Shown: positions 15,210-24,068 of the stretch, piece by piece
How positions within the stretch are numbered: position 1 is the stretch's first letter
Layout: the number at the start of each line of letters is the position of its first letter
Origin: Effusibacillus pohliae DSM 22757
GTDB lineage: Bacteria > Bacillota > Bacilli > Tumebacillales > Effusibacillaceae
DNA length: 64,000 bases
Direction: 5' to 3'
NCBI RefSeq assembly: GCF_000376225.1
Contig: NZ_AQXL01000118.1
Span: 1-64,000 of the forward strand
The notes under the pieces: model-generated
The model's input: the letters and a program-made list of their open reading frames with translations, nothing else
What the model was told of the DNA's origin: nothing
Databases searched by the model: none
Made by a program: the position numbers and the translations under genes

Positions 15210-16823
15210 TTGCGGATTCTGTTGGCCACGTACTGGCACCTGCCGCATATCGGCGGAGTGTCGACGTACGTAGACACGTTGCGCAATGGCTTGGAACAGA
15301 TGGGGCATGAAGTGGAGATTCTTGCCCAACATCCCGATCTGGCGCATTACTATCTGATAAAAAGCGGCCGGCAAGTGGAAAAACATGCCCTTCTCCCGCA
15401 AACGGAGGCCGCTGTATGCGATGGATACAGAAAACGCGGAATGGAACTGACCCCTTGGATCGTCGGGCGCGAAACGGAAAAATACGTCTTTGCGTCCGCA
15501 TGCCGCCAGTTGGGTGTGGATGGCTACGATCTGATTCATACGCAGGATATTTTTTCCACATTTGTCTGTTCGCGGGTGAAACCGGACCACATTCCGCTGG
15601 TCGCCACCATTCACGGCTTTCTGGCCACCGAATGGATCGCCAACGGTGAAATCCGGATGCGGGCTCCGATCGAACAGGACTATCTGGTGTTGGACGAGTA
15701 TTTTGGGGCTACGTCGCCCGATTGCCTGATTCTGCCCAGCCGTTGGCTGGCAGGTCGGTTGGCCGCCTTGCAAATCGCTCATCCGCGCACCCATATCATT
15801 CCATATGGCCTCGATCTGCAGGCAATTGCAGTCCGGGCGCAGGACACAGGGGATGTGCCCGCCGAACCGGGACGCAAAGTAATCGCTTGTCCCGCCAGAC
15901 TGGTAGCCATTAAAGGGCAAACCTACCTGCTGCAGGCCCTGGCATTTTTGCTGCAAACACACACCGATATCGTCTGCTGGCTGATCGGGGACGGTGTGAT
16001 GCGGCAGGATCTGGAGCAGCAAGCCGAACGGCTTGGAATTTCGGAACATGTACGGTTTTTGGGAGACCGGTCGGATGTTCCGGCGCTCTTGAATGCGGCC
16101 GATCTTGTCGTACTCCCCTCTCTGCAGGATAACCTGCCGTTTGTTGTGATGGAGGCACAAACGCTTGGAAAACCGGTTTTGGCGTCAAACGTTGGCGGCA
16201 TAGGGGAGATGATTGCGGACGGGAAGACCGGGATGCTGGTCAAACCGGGTGACAGTTGGCAACTCTCCGAAAAGATACTGCAACTGCTGACAGACGACGG
16301 ATTGCGCCAACGGCTGTCGCAGGGAGCAAAGAGCAGTGCCTGGGCGAACTGGCACGCTCGAACGATGCTGGAACGCACTGTTGAGGTGTATCAGGCAGCG
16401 GTCACAGGGCGTGTGGCGGCGAGCACCGCCGGCCGGTCGACGAAACGGATGCAAATTCCGGATCCGGCGTTTGTCACCGAATTCAGGCGAAGACGCAGGT
16501 GTTCGGATGGGGACAGCCGGGTTCCGATTGCTCCGACTGCCAGTCTGCACGGGAGGGTCAGTTGGGGACGGGAACGGCTTCCGATCCCGGGTGTTTCTGT
16601 ACATCTGCTGGACGTGTCAGGGGTAGTGGTGAGCAGTGTGCGGACCGGCCGATTGGGTGAGTATACGATTCCGGCGGTGCCGATGGGCAACTACGCACTC
16701 ATCTGTGCAGCTGGTACGTTCGGTATGCATATGCGCAAAATTGCAGTCACAGCGGCTGGTCGGCTATCGATCGATTTTGCGCTTGCGAATGAGGGACATA
16801 CGGCACCAGATGACAATAAATAA
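15210..16823 (+). CDS. GT4 glycosyltransferase with a C-terminal carboxypeptidase-regulatory-like domain
   Basis: This is a 537-residue GT-B transferase. The N-terminal half has the acceptor-side glycine loop LPHIGGVSTYVDTL. The GT4 donor domain has ACPARLVAIKGQTYLLQAL, GDGVMRQDLEQQ, and the EX7E-like LPSLQDNLPFVVMEAQTLGKP. After about residue 395 comes a basic linker, then an 80-residue beta-sandwich-like segment (LHGRVSW, GVSVHLLD, GEYTIPAVPMGNY) of the carboxypeptidase-regulatory/CNA-B kind, unusual on a cytoplasmic transferase. TTG 15210 has GAGGAGGAG 5 bp upstream. It is paralogous to the minus-strand transferase at 22601. Donor and acceptor are unknown. Confidence 0.85.
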   Translation: MRILLATYWHLPHIGGVSTYVDTLRNGLEQMGHEVEILAQHPDLAHYYLIKSGRQVEKHALLPQTEAAVCDGYRKRGMELTPWIVGRETEKYVFASACRQLGVDGYDLIHTQDIFSTFVCSRVKPDHIPLVATIHGFLATEWIANGEIRMRAPIEQDYLVLDEYFGATSPDCLILPSRWLAGRLAALQIAHPRTHIIPYGLDLQAIAVRAQDTGDVPAEPGRKVIACPARLVAIKGQTYLLQALAFLLQTHTDIVCWLIGDGVMRQDLEQQAERLGISEHVRFLGDRSDVPALLNAADLVVLPSLQDNLPFVVMEAQTLGKPVLASNVGGIGEMIADGKTGMLVKPGDSWQLSEKILQLLTDDGLRQRLSQGAKSSAWANWHARTMLERTVEVYQAAVTGRVAASTAGRSTKRMQIPDPAFVTEFRRRRRCSDGDSRVPIAPTASLHGRVSWGRERLPIPGVSVHLLDVSGVVVSSVRTGRLGEYTIPAVPMGNYALICAAGTFGMHMRKIAVTAAGRLSIDFALANEGHTAPDDNK

Positions 16824-16954
16824 GATTGGCCGGTACCCTGTAACGGGAAATTGGGCGTATTGTTTCGTTGAATCGTCCAATCTTATGCAGATTGACAGGA
16901 ATAAACTGGGGAGTAGGATACAGCCGATTTTTTGCCGGAGGAGGGAGATAACGG

Positions 16955-17176
16955 ATGGGCAAAGACAAGGAAAAAAAGAAGAAAGATAAAGACAAAAAGA
17001 AACCTGTGAAACTGACAGATGTGACCAAGGAACTGCTACGAATCCCTATTCCGACCAGCAGACCAACGGGAACAGCACCGGGAGCCGGGGTTGGTACTGG
17101 TCCCTATACAGGACCCGGCACCGCACCTGGAACCGGACCCGGTACTGACTTGATGGATAGCAAACGGATACCCTAA
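16955..17176 (+). CDS. Lysine-rich/Gly-Thr-Pro-rich small protein, likely spore-surface
   Basis: A 73-residue two-part protein: an N terminus almost entirely Lys, Asp and Glu (MGKDKEKKKKDKDKKK), a short normal segment (LTDVTKELLRIPIP), then a Gly/Thr/Pro-rich tail with GTGPYTGPGT-like repeats. GGAGGAGGGAG lies upstream of the ATG. It follows the fusion glycosyltransferase and ends at a strong terminator. The charged zone resembles that of the neighbouring minus-strand protein at 17419. A coat or exosporium role, perhaps as an acidic-glycan binder or glycosylated Thr tail, is inference. Confidence 0.6.
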   Translation: MGKDKEKKKKDKDKKKPVKLTDVTKELLRIPIPTSRPTGTAPGAGVGTGPYTGPGTAPGTGPGTDLMDSKRIP

Positions 17177-17185
17177 ACAGTATGA

Positions 17186-17232
17186 GGCTGTCCCCCGCAG
17201 TAATGCTGCGGGTGAGCAGCCCTTCGTTTTTT
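17186..17232 (+). terminator. Terminator ending the 15210-17176 unit
   Basis: An outer GGCTG/CAGCC stem encloses an inner CCCGCAG/CTGCGGG hairpin and is followed by CTTCG and seven T. Confidence 0.8.
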
Positions 17233-17418
17233 TCAAGAACAATTTGTCCCAGCCGGATACAAGCACCTGCCACATCGCATAGCGAAGTGACGCTGTGCCT
17301 GGAAGCCGACTCCGGTTGCTTTGCCGGGAACCTGAATCCGGGCAACGCCTGGTTGATCATTCTGATCAAAAAAATCGGGGCTGCCGGAGATGCGAACAGC
17401 CCGGGTTCGGTTTGTGTG

Positions 17419-18102
17419 TTAGTTCGTGGCAGGTGGCGGTGCAGTTGGTCCGAACGGTCGTGCCAGGATTTGCAGGAACCTGTTGAACAAAGAAGAGGTA
17501 GCGGGTGTCGGGTTGGCGGTTGTGATGGTGGGTTCCACCAGTTGCCAGGCGACCCGTTGCGCAAGCGTGTTGACAAACACAGGATCAGGGATGGAATACC
17601 CGGCCGGCACGGCAGCGTAGGCAATATTCCAAACAGTGGGATCCACCCAGACGGGCGGTGTCTCCACTTCGAAGGAGAAGAGCGCATCATACAGGTTGTT
17701 TCCCGGGCTTAACGAATCACAGTTGCGATTTAATGGAACTGCATATTCGAGCGGGGATTCCTGCTCGTCGTCCGGCATGTACGGTTCGATTGGCTGCGCA
17801 CTTTGCTGTTTGTCCTTGTTCTTGTTCTTTTTCTTCTGTTTTTCTTTCTCCTTCTCCTTCTTTTTCTTTTTCTCTTTCTTTTTCTCTTTATCCTTCTTTT
17901 GTTCCTTCGTTTTCTTTTTTTCTTTCTTTTGCTTTTCCTTATCCTTTTTCTTCTTTTTGCTTTTTTCAGGTTCGCCGTCTGTAAAATCCGCTTTGGTCCA
18001 CGTTTGTTCACCAACTTGTTGCTGCTCCGATTCGTCCCGCTTTTTCTTCTTCTTTTTTTCCTCTTTTCGCTCTTTTCGGTCGTTTTTCTGATGCTTGCCC
18101 AC
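17419..18102 (-). CDS. Lysine-rich coat-like protein with a novel C-terminal domain (family A, copy 1)
   Basis: GTG at 18102 has AGGAGGAG upstream. About the first 105 residues are an extreme Lys/Glu/Asp low-complexity zone. The C-terminal 110 residues are a compact domain with VPLNRNCDSLSPG, YDALFSFE, DPTVWNIAYAAVPAGYSIPD and VAWQLVEPT. The same domain occurs in the minus-strand protein at 22038. I do not recognise it from any named family. It lies 169 bp downstream of the CotSA-like gene on the same strand, so a spore coat function is likely by context only. Confidence 0.65.
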   Translation of the reverse strand: MGKHQKNDRKERKEEKKKKKKRDESEQQQVGEQTWTKADFTDGEPEKSKKKKKDKEKQKKEKKKTKEQKKDKEKKKEKKKKKEKEKEKQKKKNKNKDKQQSAQPIEPYMPDDEQESPLEYAVPLNRNCDSLSPGNNLYDALFSFEVETPPVWVDPTVWNIAYAAVPAGYSIPDPVFVNTLAQRVAWQLVEPTITTANPTPATSSLFNRFLQILARPFGPTAPPPATN

Positions 18103-18271
18103 TGTCTCCTCCTCCCTTCTTTTGCCTCGTTCTATATTCTATGAGCTGCCATCATGTTTTGAAAAAGATGTTCAACCAGATTTCATGCAGATGGCTGATT
18201 ATTTCTGAAATGGGTAAATACACTATACTTGAAAATACGGCTGTGAAGTGGTCGATGCGACCGGCGGCGTA

Positions 18272-19426
18272 TTATTTTTTCTTGCGGCTGATGGAGTGGT
18301 AGATATCTCTGATTTCATTCGACAGGCGTGCAAAATTGAATTTTTTCTCGGCTGCCAGCCGTCCTTCGCGCGCCAGCCGGTTTGCCAGTTTTGGGTGTTT
18401 CAGCAAGTGAACGATCAGCTTGGCAAGCTCCTTCGGGTTCTGATACTTTTCTTTGGAGAGCAGCAGGCCGGTTTTGCCGTGCTTGATCACTTCCCCGTTC
18501 CCCCCACGGTCGGTGGAAATGATCGGGATACCGGAAGCCATCGCTTCGTAATGCACACGCGCCAGTGGTTCATTCCATTGGGAAGGACAGACAAACAGAT
18601 CAGCCATCGCAAAGAAGCCGGGCATTTCGGAGGGAGGCACAAAATGGGCGAATCGAATGTGATTGGGAAAGGCTGCAGCCGCTTTGTAGAGAGATTCCAC
18701 ATACGGATCGGTTTCGTTTGATCCGAACCATTTGCTTCCAACAATTAGAAGAAATGCCTTGGGCCATAGCTTGACGACCTGTTCCATCGACTGAATCAGC
18801 ACGTCGACTCCCTTCACTTTGCTCAACCGACCCACAAACAGAATGACCTGCCGGTCTTCCACCCCGTATTCCCGGCGCATCATGTCCCGTACCTGCTGCA
18901 TCTGCTGGTCCATCCAATAGGGCTTATACCGGTCGATATCGGCTGCCGAATAGACGGCAAACAGCTTCTTTTTCGCTTCCGGAAACCGTTCCAGCACCGT
19001 CTTTCGGATGTACTTGCTGACTGTGAGCATCGCGTCGCAGACGGCGACCGTTTGTTTTCCCCGTTCAAACGGGATCTTGTGTTCTGCCATCATTTCGTTG
19101 TGCAAAGACAGGATCAGCTTGCTGCCAGGAGAGGCGTGATGATAATCGAGTACGAATTGAGGACGGTTAAAAATATGCAGGATATCGTAGGAGGAGCTAG
19201 CCAGGTGATGGGCGATATGCACCGGGTACCGATCCTTAGGAAACCGGTGGTAGACCACGCCATCCCGTTCTTCGTTGTCCGGCAGCGATTCGTGTTTGAT
19301 ACCGAGAACCGTGACGTCCCACTTCTTGGCCAGGTATGGAACGATTCCATCAATATATATCTGCACCGCTCCTCCAATGATCGGAGGAACCGGGTTCATC
19401 TCGGTGCAAATGAGAACGATTTTCAT
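18272..19426 (-). CDS. cotSA: CotSA-like spore coat glycosyltransferase (GT4)
   Basis: This protein of about 385 residues strongly resembles Bacillus CotSA. Matching segments include ICTEMNPVPPIIGGAVQIYI, ILHIFNRP, ILSLHNEM, ILFVGRLSKVKG, VGSKWFGSNE and QWNEPLARVHYEAMASGIPI. CotSA is a glycosyltransferase-like coat protein made in the mother cell. The start at 19426 was chosen because GGGGG lies 6 bp upstream, whereas the ATG at 19432 abuts it. It is divergent from the nucleotidyltransferase gene; the lysine-rich protein follows it. This is the best single marker that the locus belongs to the spore surface. Confidence 0.85.
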   Translation of the reverse strand: MKIVLICTEMNPVPPIIGGAVQIYIDGIVPYLAKKWDVTVLGIKHESLPDNEERDGVVYHRFPKDRYPVHIAHHLASSSYDILHIFNRPQFVLDYHHASPGSKLILSLHNEMMAEHKIPFERGKQTVAVCDAMLTVSKYIRKTVLERFPEAKKKLFAVYSAADIDRYKPYWMDQQMQQVRDMMRREYGVEDRQVILFVGRLSKVKGVDVLIQSMEQVVKLWPKAFLLIVGSKWFGSNETDPYVESLYKAAAAFPNHIRFAHFVPPSEMPGFFAMADLFVCPSQWNEPLARVHYEAMASGIPIISTDRGGNGEVIKHGKTGLLLSKEKYQNPKELAKLIVHLLKHPKLANRLAREGRLAAEKKFNFARLSNEIRDIYHSISRKKK

Positions 19427-19833
19427 CAACATCCCCCACTGTTTTCGTTTTGTGGATCCCGTTGAACCGGTGTTTCAGCGGCCAAAGCCATCATTGTGGA
19501 ATGGCTCGCAGAGGTAGGCGGACGCGAGCCACGCGCTCTGCAGTTGGTATATCTTACGCGGTCGGAGAGACTTGGCTACAAAAATAGTTAAAAATCTATC
19601 AATCCAGTAGGTAGAAGTCCCTGTGGCGGATGGGCATCTCAATCCGCCGCGAAGCGGGGTAGCGATGCGGAGATGAAATAGGTATTTTCCCTCGAGGGTC
19701 AGGGACCTGATTGCCGGGAAAACGGGCTTTTGTACCGGTTAGAACGCCGTGCCTTCGCCCTGGCCAACCATCATACCTTATCGTACGGGAAGGACACGAG
19801 AAAAAAATTGGTGGATCAAGGGGAGACACTTGA
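19427..19833. promoter_or_regulatory. Divergent control region between CotSA-like and nucleotidyltransferase genes
   Basis: About 400 bases without a gene, holding the promoters for two divergent units. CATACCTTA at 19772-19780 fits the -10 consensus of the mother-cell factor sigma-K (CATAnnnTA) and partly sigma-E, but I find no convincing -35 at the right distance. A GC-rich inverted stretch lies around 19625-19665. The promoter call is weak. Confidence 0.3.
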
Positions 19834-20916
19834 ATGAAAGGTTTGATTCTATGTGGAGGCAAGGGAACACGGTTACGGCCCTACAGCCACTCCCGTCCCA
19901 AACATCTGCTGCCGATTGCCAATCAACCGGTGATTCAGTATGCGATCGATCAAATGAAGGACGCGGGAATACTGGAGATCGGAATCGTGGTGCCCCCTTG
20001 CTTTCAATCCCAGTTTGCTGATACCCTGAGCCGGGGATGCGCCGGGGTGGACATTCGGTACATCGTGCAGCAGGAGGCGCGTGGACTGGCGGATGCCGTA
20101 CGTTGCGCCCGTTCTTTTATTGGGAACGATTCCTTTTTGCTGTTCCTTGGAGACAATTTCTATGCGGGAGAACTGCATGATTTGGTTGACCGATTCGAGG
20201 CGGAAAAACCGGAAGCGATGCTGCTGGTCAGCCGGGTAGCGAATCCTAGCCAATTTGGAGTGGTGCAATTTGAGGGGCAGCGGATCGTACGGGTCGAGGA
20301 GAAACCCCGTCATCCGGCGAGCCCCTTTGCGATCGTCGGGATTTATCTGTTCACTCCGGCTGTGTTCGATATGATCGATCGACTGCAACCTTCTGCTCGG
20401 GGCGAGTATGAAATTACGGACGCGGTACAGGGATTAATCAACCATGGTTTCACTGTAACGGCCGTTCCAACTGACAAATGGTGGAGGGACACGGGGCAGC
20501 CCGAAGATCTGCTGGCGTGCAACCGGCGTGTTTTGTTGGAACTCCGGGGTGAGCAGTACGAAACAGGTGTCAATATCGAGTCTTCGTTGCTGGAAGGGCC
20601 TGTGGTGATCCGGAAGGGAGCGCATGTTGAAAATTCGGTGATTCGGGGGCCTGCTGTGATTGGTGCCGGCACACGGATCATTCGCTCCTATATCGGACCC
20701 TTCAGCGCGATCGGGGATGATGTTCTGGTGGAGGACAGCGAGATGGAGAACTGCATTGTGCTGGAACGGACCCGCATCCGCAACATTGCCAGGCGAATTG
20801 ATGAAAGCATTATTGGCGGCGATGTGACATTGGAAGGCAGCCGGCGTTATCCCCGGTCGCTGCGTGTGCAACTGGGAGACCACTCGCGGCTGTATCTGCC
20901 GGTGGATGAGGAATAA
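19834..20916 (+). CDS. Sugar-1-phosphate nucleotidyltransferase, long RmlA type
   Basis: This 360-residue enzyme has the nucleotide-binding signature LILCGGKGTRLRP, LPIANQPVIQYAI, LLFLGDNFYAG, and a C-terminal left-handed beta-helix (NSVIRGPAVIGAGTRI). This is the long form usually called glucose-1-phosphate thymidylyltransferase. It activates a sugar-1-phosphate to its NDP form. No rmlB, rmlC or rmlD genes lie in the window, so the product may not be dTDP-rhamnose; UDP-glucose or a related donor is possible. It starts the plus-strand pair with the kinase-like gene 19 bp downstream. Confidence 0.85.
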   Translation: MKGLILCGGKGTRLRPYSHSRPKHLLPIANQPVIQYAIDQMKDAGILEIGIVVPPCFQSQFADTLSRGCAGVDIRYIVQQEARGLADAVRCARSFIGNDSFLLFLGDNFYAGELHDLVDRFEAEKPEAMLLVSRVANPSQFGVVQFEGQRIVRVEEKPRHPASPFAIVGIYLFTPAVFDMIDRLQPSARGEYEITDAVQGLINHGFTVTAVPTDKWWRDTGQPEDLLACNRRVLLELRGEQYETGVNIESSLLEGPVVIRKGAHVENSVIRGPAVIGAGTRIIRSYIGPFSAIGDDVLVEDSEMENCIVLERTRIRNIARRIDESIIGGDVTLEGSRRYPRSLRVQLGDHSRLYLPVDEE

Positions 20917-20935
20917 CGGGAAAGGAGCACATTGC

Positions 20936-21988
20936 ATGAACAGCCACGAGATGAACATGGAGGACGTATACGCAGCACCGATGACGCCCCGTGAGCCACA
21001 TCCGGTACTGCAGACGGAACCGGCGCCGGAGCCAGAACTGCCGCTGAAACCGGAGTGGCTATCGGAACCGGAGCAGGCCAAACAGGAGGATGGGAGGCAA
21101 CTGCCAGCGATTGATCGGAAGCAGATTGCCAAATGGGTAAAAAAAATACGCGTGCAAAATCTGTTGAATGCGGATGTCGAAGTGGAAAACCGCACGCCGC
21201 TGGTGATGATCGGAAAAGGGCGGCAGGGGGCGGTCTTCCAGATCGGGGAAGACACCTGCATGAAAGTGTTCGGCAACCAGGACGATTGTGAGCGGGAACA
21301 TTATGCGCTCCTGTTGGGACAATCGACAAATCTTGTTCCCCGCGTGTACGTGAAAGGCCCAAACTACATCGTGATGGAACTGATCAAGGGGATCAGTTTG
21401 CGCGACTACCTGGAAGCGGAGCCGCTGACAAAGGAGCTTTCGCGGAAATTGATCGAGATGCTGGTAACGTTTCAAAAAATTGGATATGAGCGGATCGATC
21501 ATCATAAGCGGCAGATTTATCTGCAACCGGACGGCAGTCTGAAAGTGATCGACGTCGCCCGAACGGTCTGGCGGGATCGGACCTATCCGTATCCTCGCAA
21601 GTTGCTGACCAGTCTCGGCAAGGACTACCGGGAAGTCTTCCTGTCCCATGTTCAGGAGATGGCGCCGGAGTTGTACGAAGAATGGAAGCACTACATGAAA
21701 ATGGACGAAATGGCCCGCCGCATCTATCGGGTTGTGCGAGCCAGCGAGCCATCCAAAGGGAGCGATGCCAGAGACGTGAAAAAACTGAGCAAGTCGTTGC
21801 TCACCACGCATGACGATAAAGTGCATTACGCCAAATTGGAGGAACTGGTCCGCAAAGTGTGGAAAGAAGAGTGGGTGAAGGATCTGATTGTGCAGGGCCG
21901 CGATCCGGAAAAGATCAAAAAAGAGATCGACCAGTACCTGAAACTGCGTAGCAAACGCAAAAAAGCAAAAGAAAAGAAAAAGAAATAA
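20936..21988 (+). CDS. Protein-kinase-like protein with intact P-loop (family B, copy 1)
   Basis: After an acidic/Pro-rich N terminus of about 55 residues comes a small kinase-like domain. It has a glycine loop GKGRQGAVF (about 93-101), a lysine in CMKVF (K110), a hinge NYIVMELIKG, and a catalytic-loop-like RIDHHKRQIYLQPDG leading to KVIDVAR, whose Asp matches the DFG position. This resembles the short YrzF/YbdM-type kinases of Bacillus. A helical Lys-rich tail follows (KLRSKRKKAKEKKKK). GGAG precedes ATG 20936. Pairing with the nucleotidyltransferase suggests a role in spore glycan assembly; activity is unproven. Confidence 0.75.
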   Translation: MNSHEMNMEDVYAAPMTPREPHPVLQTEPAPEPELPLKPEWLSEPEQAKQEDGRQLPAIDRKQIAKWVKKIRVQNLLNADVEVENRTPLVMIGKGRQGAVFQIGEDTCMKVFGNQDDCEREHYALLLGQSTNLVPRVYVKGPNYIVMELIKGISLRDYLEAEPLTKELSRKLIEMLVTFQKIGYERIDHHKRQIYLQPDGSLKVIDVARTVWRDRTYPYPRKLLTSLGKDYREVFLSHVQEMAPELYEEWKHYMKMDEMARRIYRVVRASEPSKGSDARDVKKLSKSLLTTHDDKVHYAKLEELVRKVWKEEWVKDLIVQGRDPEKIKKEIDQYLKLRSKRKKAKEKKKK

Positions 21989-21989
21989 A

Positions 21990-22026
21990 ATTTCCCCCTG
22001 CTGTTCGCGTCGGGGGAGATTTTTTG
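21990..22026. terminator. Bidirectional terminator between convergent genes
   Basis: AAATTTCCCCC pairs with GGGGGAGATTT and is followed by T on the plus strand and A-rich DNA on the other side. Confidence 0.8.
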
Positions 22027-22037
22027 ACCATGGATGA

Positions 22038-22604
22038 TCAACTCGGCGTTGCCTCATCCTCCACCTCACCGGGAATTTGTGCCAGTGCCTGCAAAAACGA
22101 GTCATACGGCAAAGTCTGTTCGGGCAGAGTGGGTTTGAGCAGCAGCCAGGCGACAGCTGTCGACAACACCTGGACAAATGCAGGATCCGGGATCGCATAG
22201 CCGGCGGGTGCGGCTGCGTACATAATGTTCCAGACGAGTGGATCGGGCCATGTCTGTGTGGGCTCGGCAATAAGAAAGAGTGAATCGTACATGCTGTAGC
22301 CGAGACTTAATGAGTTCCAGTAGTCGTTGAGCGGCACGGAGTTCTCATCCGCAAGGTCGGCGTCCTGTTTCTCGGCATGCCGTGTGACCGTCCGGTTGCT
22401 CCCGGTGTCTGCCATTCGTTCCGCGTCACCGACCGTTTTTGGCAAATTCGCGCTGGCCGGTTGCAATTGCTGCCGCAGCCGGTCATTTTCCTGTTTCAGC
22501 TTCTCCAGCTCGGCCAGCAGCTGTTCCAGCATTTCGTCCATTGTTTCCGTATGCTGTTTCCTGTTTCGTTTGCTGTCTTTGTCACTCATGTGTTTGTCAC
22601 TCAA
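22038..22604 (-). CDS. Coiled-coil protein with the novel C-terminal domain (family A, copy 2)
   Basis: 188 residues: a predicted coiled coil (MLEQLLAELEKLKQENDRL), an acidic linker, then the same C-terminal domain as the protein at 17419. Shared elements are VPLNDYWNSLSLG, YDSLF, DPLVWNIMYAAAPAGYAIPD, FVQVLSTAVAW and LLKPTLP. The TTG start overlaps the stop codon of the preceding glycosyltransferase, with GGGAGGG about 8 bp upstream, so translation is probably coupled; ATG 22589 is the alternative. Function unknown. Co-translation with a glycosyltransferase suggests a partner or acceptor role. Confidence 0.7.
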   Translation of the reverse strand: MSDKHMSDKDSKRNRKQHTETMDEMLEQLLAELEKLKQENDRLRQQLQPASANLPKTVGDAERMADTGSNRTVTRHAEKQDADLADENSVPLNDYWNSLSLGYSMYDSLFLIAEPTQTWPDPLVWNIMYAAAPAGYAIPDPAFVQVLSTAVAWLLLKPTLPEQTLPYDSFLQALAQIPGEVEDEATPS

Positions 22605-23824
22605 TGGAATTCCCTCCCGACCACCGTCCTGTAAATATCCAGCGTGCGATCAACCATCCTTTCGAAAGACCATTGCTCCATCCCGAACCGTTTGCCGGTT
22701 TCCGCCAGATAGTGGCGCAGGGACTCATCTTCCAGCAAATATTTCAGATTTTGGTACATCTGCTCGCTGTCGCCTGCGGGAGAGATCAATCCGGTCCGGC
22801 CATGTTCCACCATTTCCGGGATTCCGCCGGCATCCGTGACGACAACCGGCTTGCCCGCAATATGTGCTTCCATGATCGAAAAAGGCTGGTTGTCCTGCAG
22901 GCTCGGCAGCACGAAAATATCCGCTTGCCGCAGCAGAGCCGGCACGTCATTCCGGTTCCCGAGGAACATCACATGCGTGTCGAGGCCCAACTGTTCGCTC
23001 AGTTGTTCCAGCTGTTGGCGTAATGGACCATCGCCGATCAGCCAGCACAGCCAATCGGTTCGGTCCTGTTTCAGCCTTGCCAGTGCACGCAGCAGATGTT
23101 CGTGTCCTTTCACCGGAACAAGCCGTGCGGGGCAGGCGAGGATATACTTGCCGGAGGGGGTGTACGACTTTCCTCCCCTTTCCATCTTTTTCAAAAAAGC
23201 GGGGATATCCATTCCGTACGGCACGACGGTGACATGCTGAGCCGGCACATTGAATTCGCTGACCATCAGATTTTTCAGCCATTGGGTGGGGACGATCGTG
23301 ATGTTACTCGAGGTGGCTCCATAGTATTCTTCGGCAGCGACGTAATGCCAGGGAAGCGTTTCTTTGCCTGTCACCTCGCCCGACACCAGGAACTCGGTGG
23401 CGAGACACCCGTGAATGGTGGCGACCAGGGGAATGGATGGCGGCTTCACCCGCCACAAGGCGCGGGTCGATACAATGTCCTGCGTATGGATCACATCATA
23501 CTTGGTAAGACCGAATACGGCGGCCGCCACTTCAAAGCTGTAGCGTTCGATGTCCCGCCAGCGGATCCAGGGGTCGACTTGCGGCAGATATTTGTTGTAA
23601 AAGGCGAGCACCTTTTCGTAAATCACGTCTTTGACTTTCGGTTTATCGAGAAAACGTCCGTTGTTTGGCATGTAGTACTTATCCATATCCGGATGGTGTG
23701 CGAACATATCCACCTGGTGCCCCATTTGCTCCAACCGCCGTTTCAGCCCGTATGCATAGGTCGACACCCCTCCTACATGCGGCAGGTACCAATAGGTAGC
23801 CAACAAGATTCTCAACAGCCTCAC
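22601..23824 (-). CDS. GT4 glycosyltransferase, paralogue of the 15210 enzyme
   Basis: This GT-B transferase of about 407 residues shares with the fusion enzyme at 15210 the N terminus RILLATYWYLPHVGGVSTY. It also shares IHTQDI, VATIHGCLATE, EYYGATSSN, LACPARLVPVKGHEHLL, GDGPLRQQLEQ and LPSLQDNQPFSIMEA. It lacks the extra C-terminal domain. GTG 23824 has AGGAG upstream; TTG 23815 would align better with the paralogue's start. The next gene overlaps its stop codon. Likely adds a sugar to the spore glycan; donor unknown. Confidence 0.87.
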   Translation of the reverse strand: MRLLRILLATYWYLPHVGGVSTYAYGLKRRLEQMGHQVDMFAHHPDMDKYYMPNNGRFLDKPKVKDVIYEKVLAFYNKYLPQVDPWIRWRDIERYSFEVAAAVFGLTKYDVIHTQDIVSTRALWRVKPPSIPLVATIHGCLATEFLVSGEVTGKETLPWHYVAAEEYYGATSSNITIVPTQWLKNLMVSEFNVPAQHVTVVPYGMDIPAFLKKMERGGKSYTPSGKYILACPARLVPVKGHEHLLRALARLKQDRTDWLCWLIGDGPLRQQLEQLSEQLGLDTHVMFLGNRNDVPALLRQADIFVLPSLQDNQPFSIMEAHIAGKPVVVTDAGGIPEMVEHGRTGLISPAGDSEQMYQNLKYLLEDESLRHYLAETGKRFGMEQWSFERMVDRTLDIYRTVVGREFH

Positions 23825-23839
23825 CCTTTCTCCTGTCAA

Positions 23840-24068
23840 GATGTCGATACTATCCTATGTTGCCAAATACCCATCGGAAAGAGATAGAAAACTATATTTC
23901 CGGTAGGTTGGAATCCATTTTTGCCTGTGCAGTCCGAACACGGCCGGCAAACACATGATGTAAACATAAAGGCGCTTTCCTTAATTTTGGATTGGCAGGG
24001 TGCTTATCCATTACGGCGGCCAAGGTTTATACGTAGTATGTTTTAGAATCTGGAAAGGGGTGAGCGGG
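23840..24068. promoter_or_regulatory. Divergent intergenic region ahead of the dehydrogenase/epimerase operon
   Basis: About 230 bases between oppositely oriented glycan genes. Promoters for both should lie here, but I see no clear sigma-A, sigma-E or sigma-K element that I would defend. Confidence 0.3.

Noticed and set aside
17635-18144. Plus-strand Phe/Leu/Ser-rich ORFs that look like multi-helix membrane proteins
   Set aside because: They are the antisense of the Lys/Glu low-complexity tract of the gene at 17419-18102 (AAG/GAA codons read backwards as CTT/TTC).
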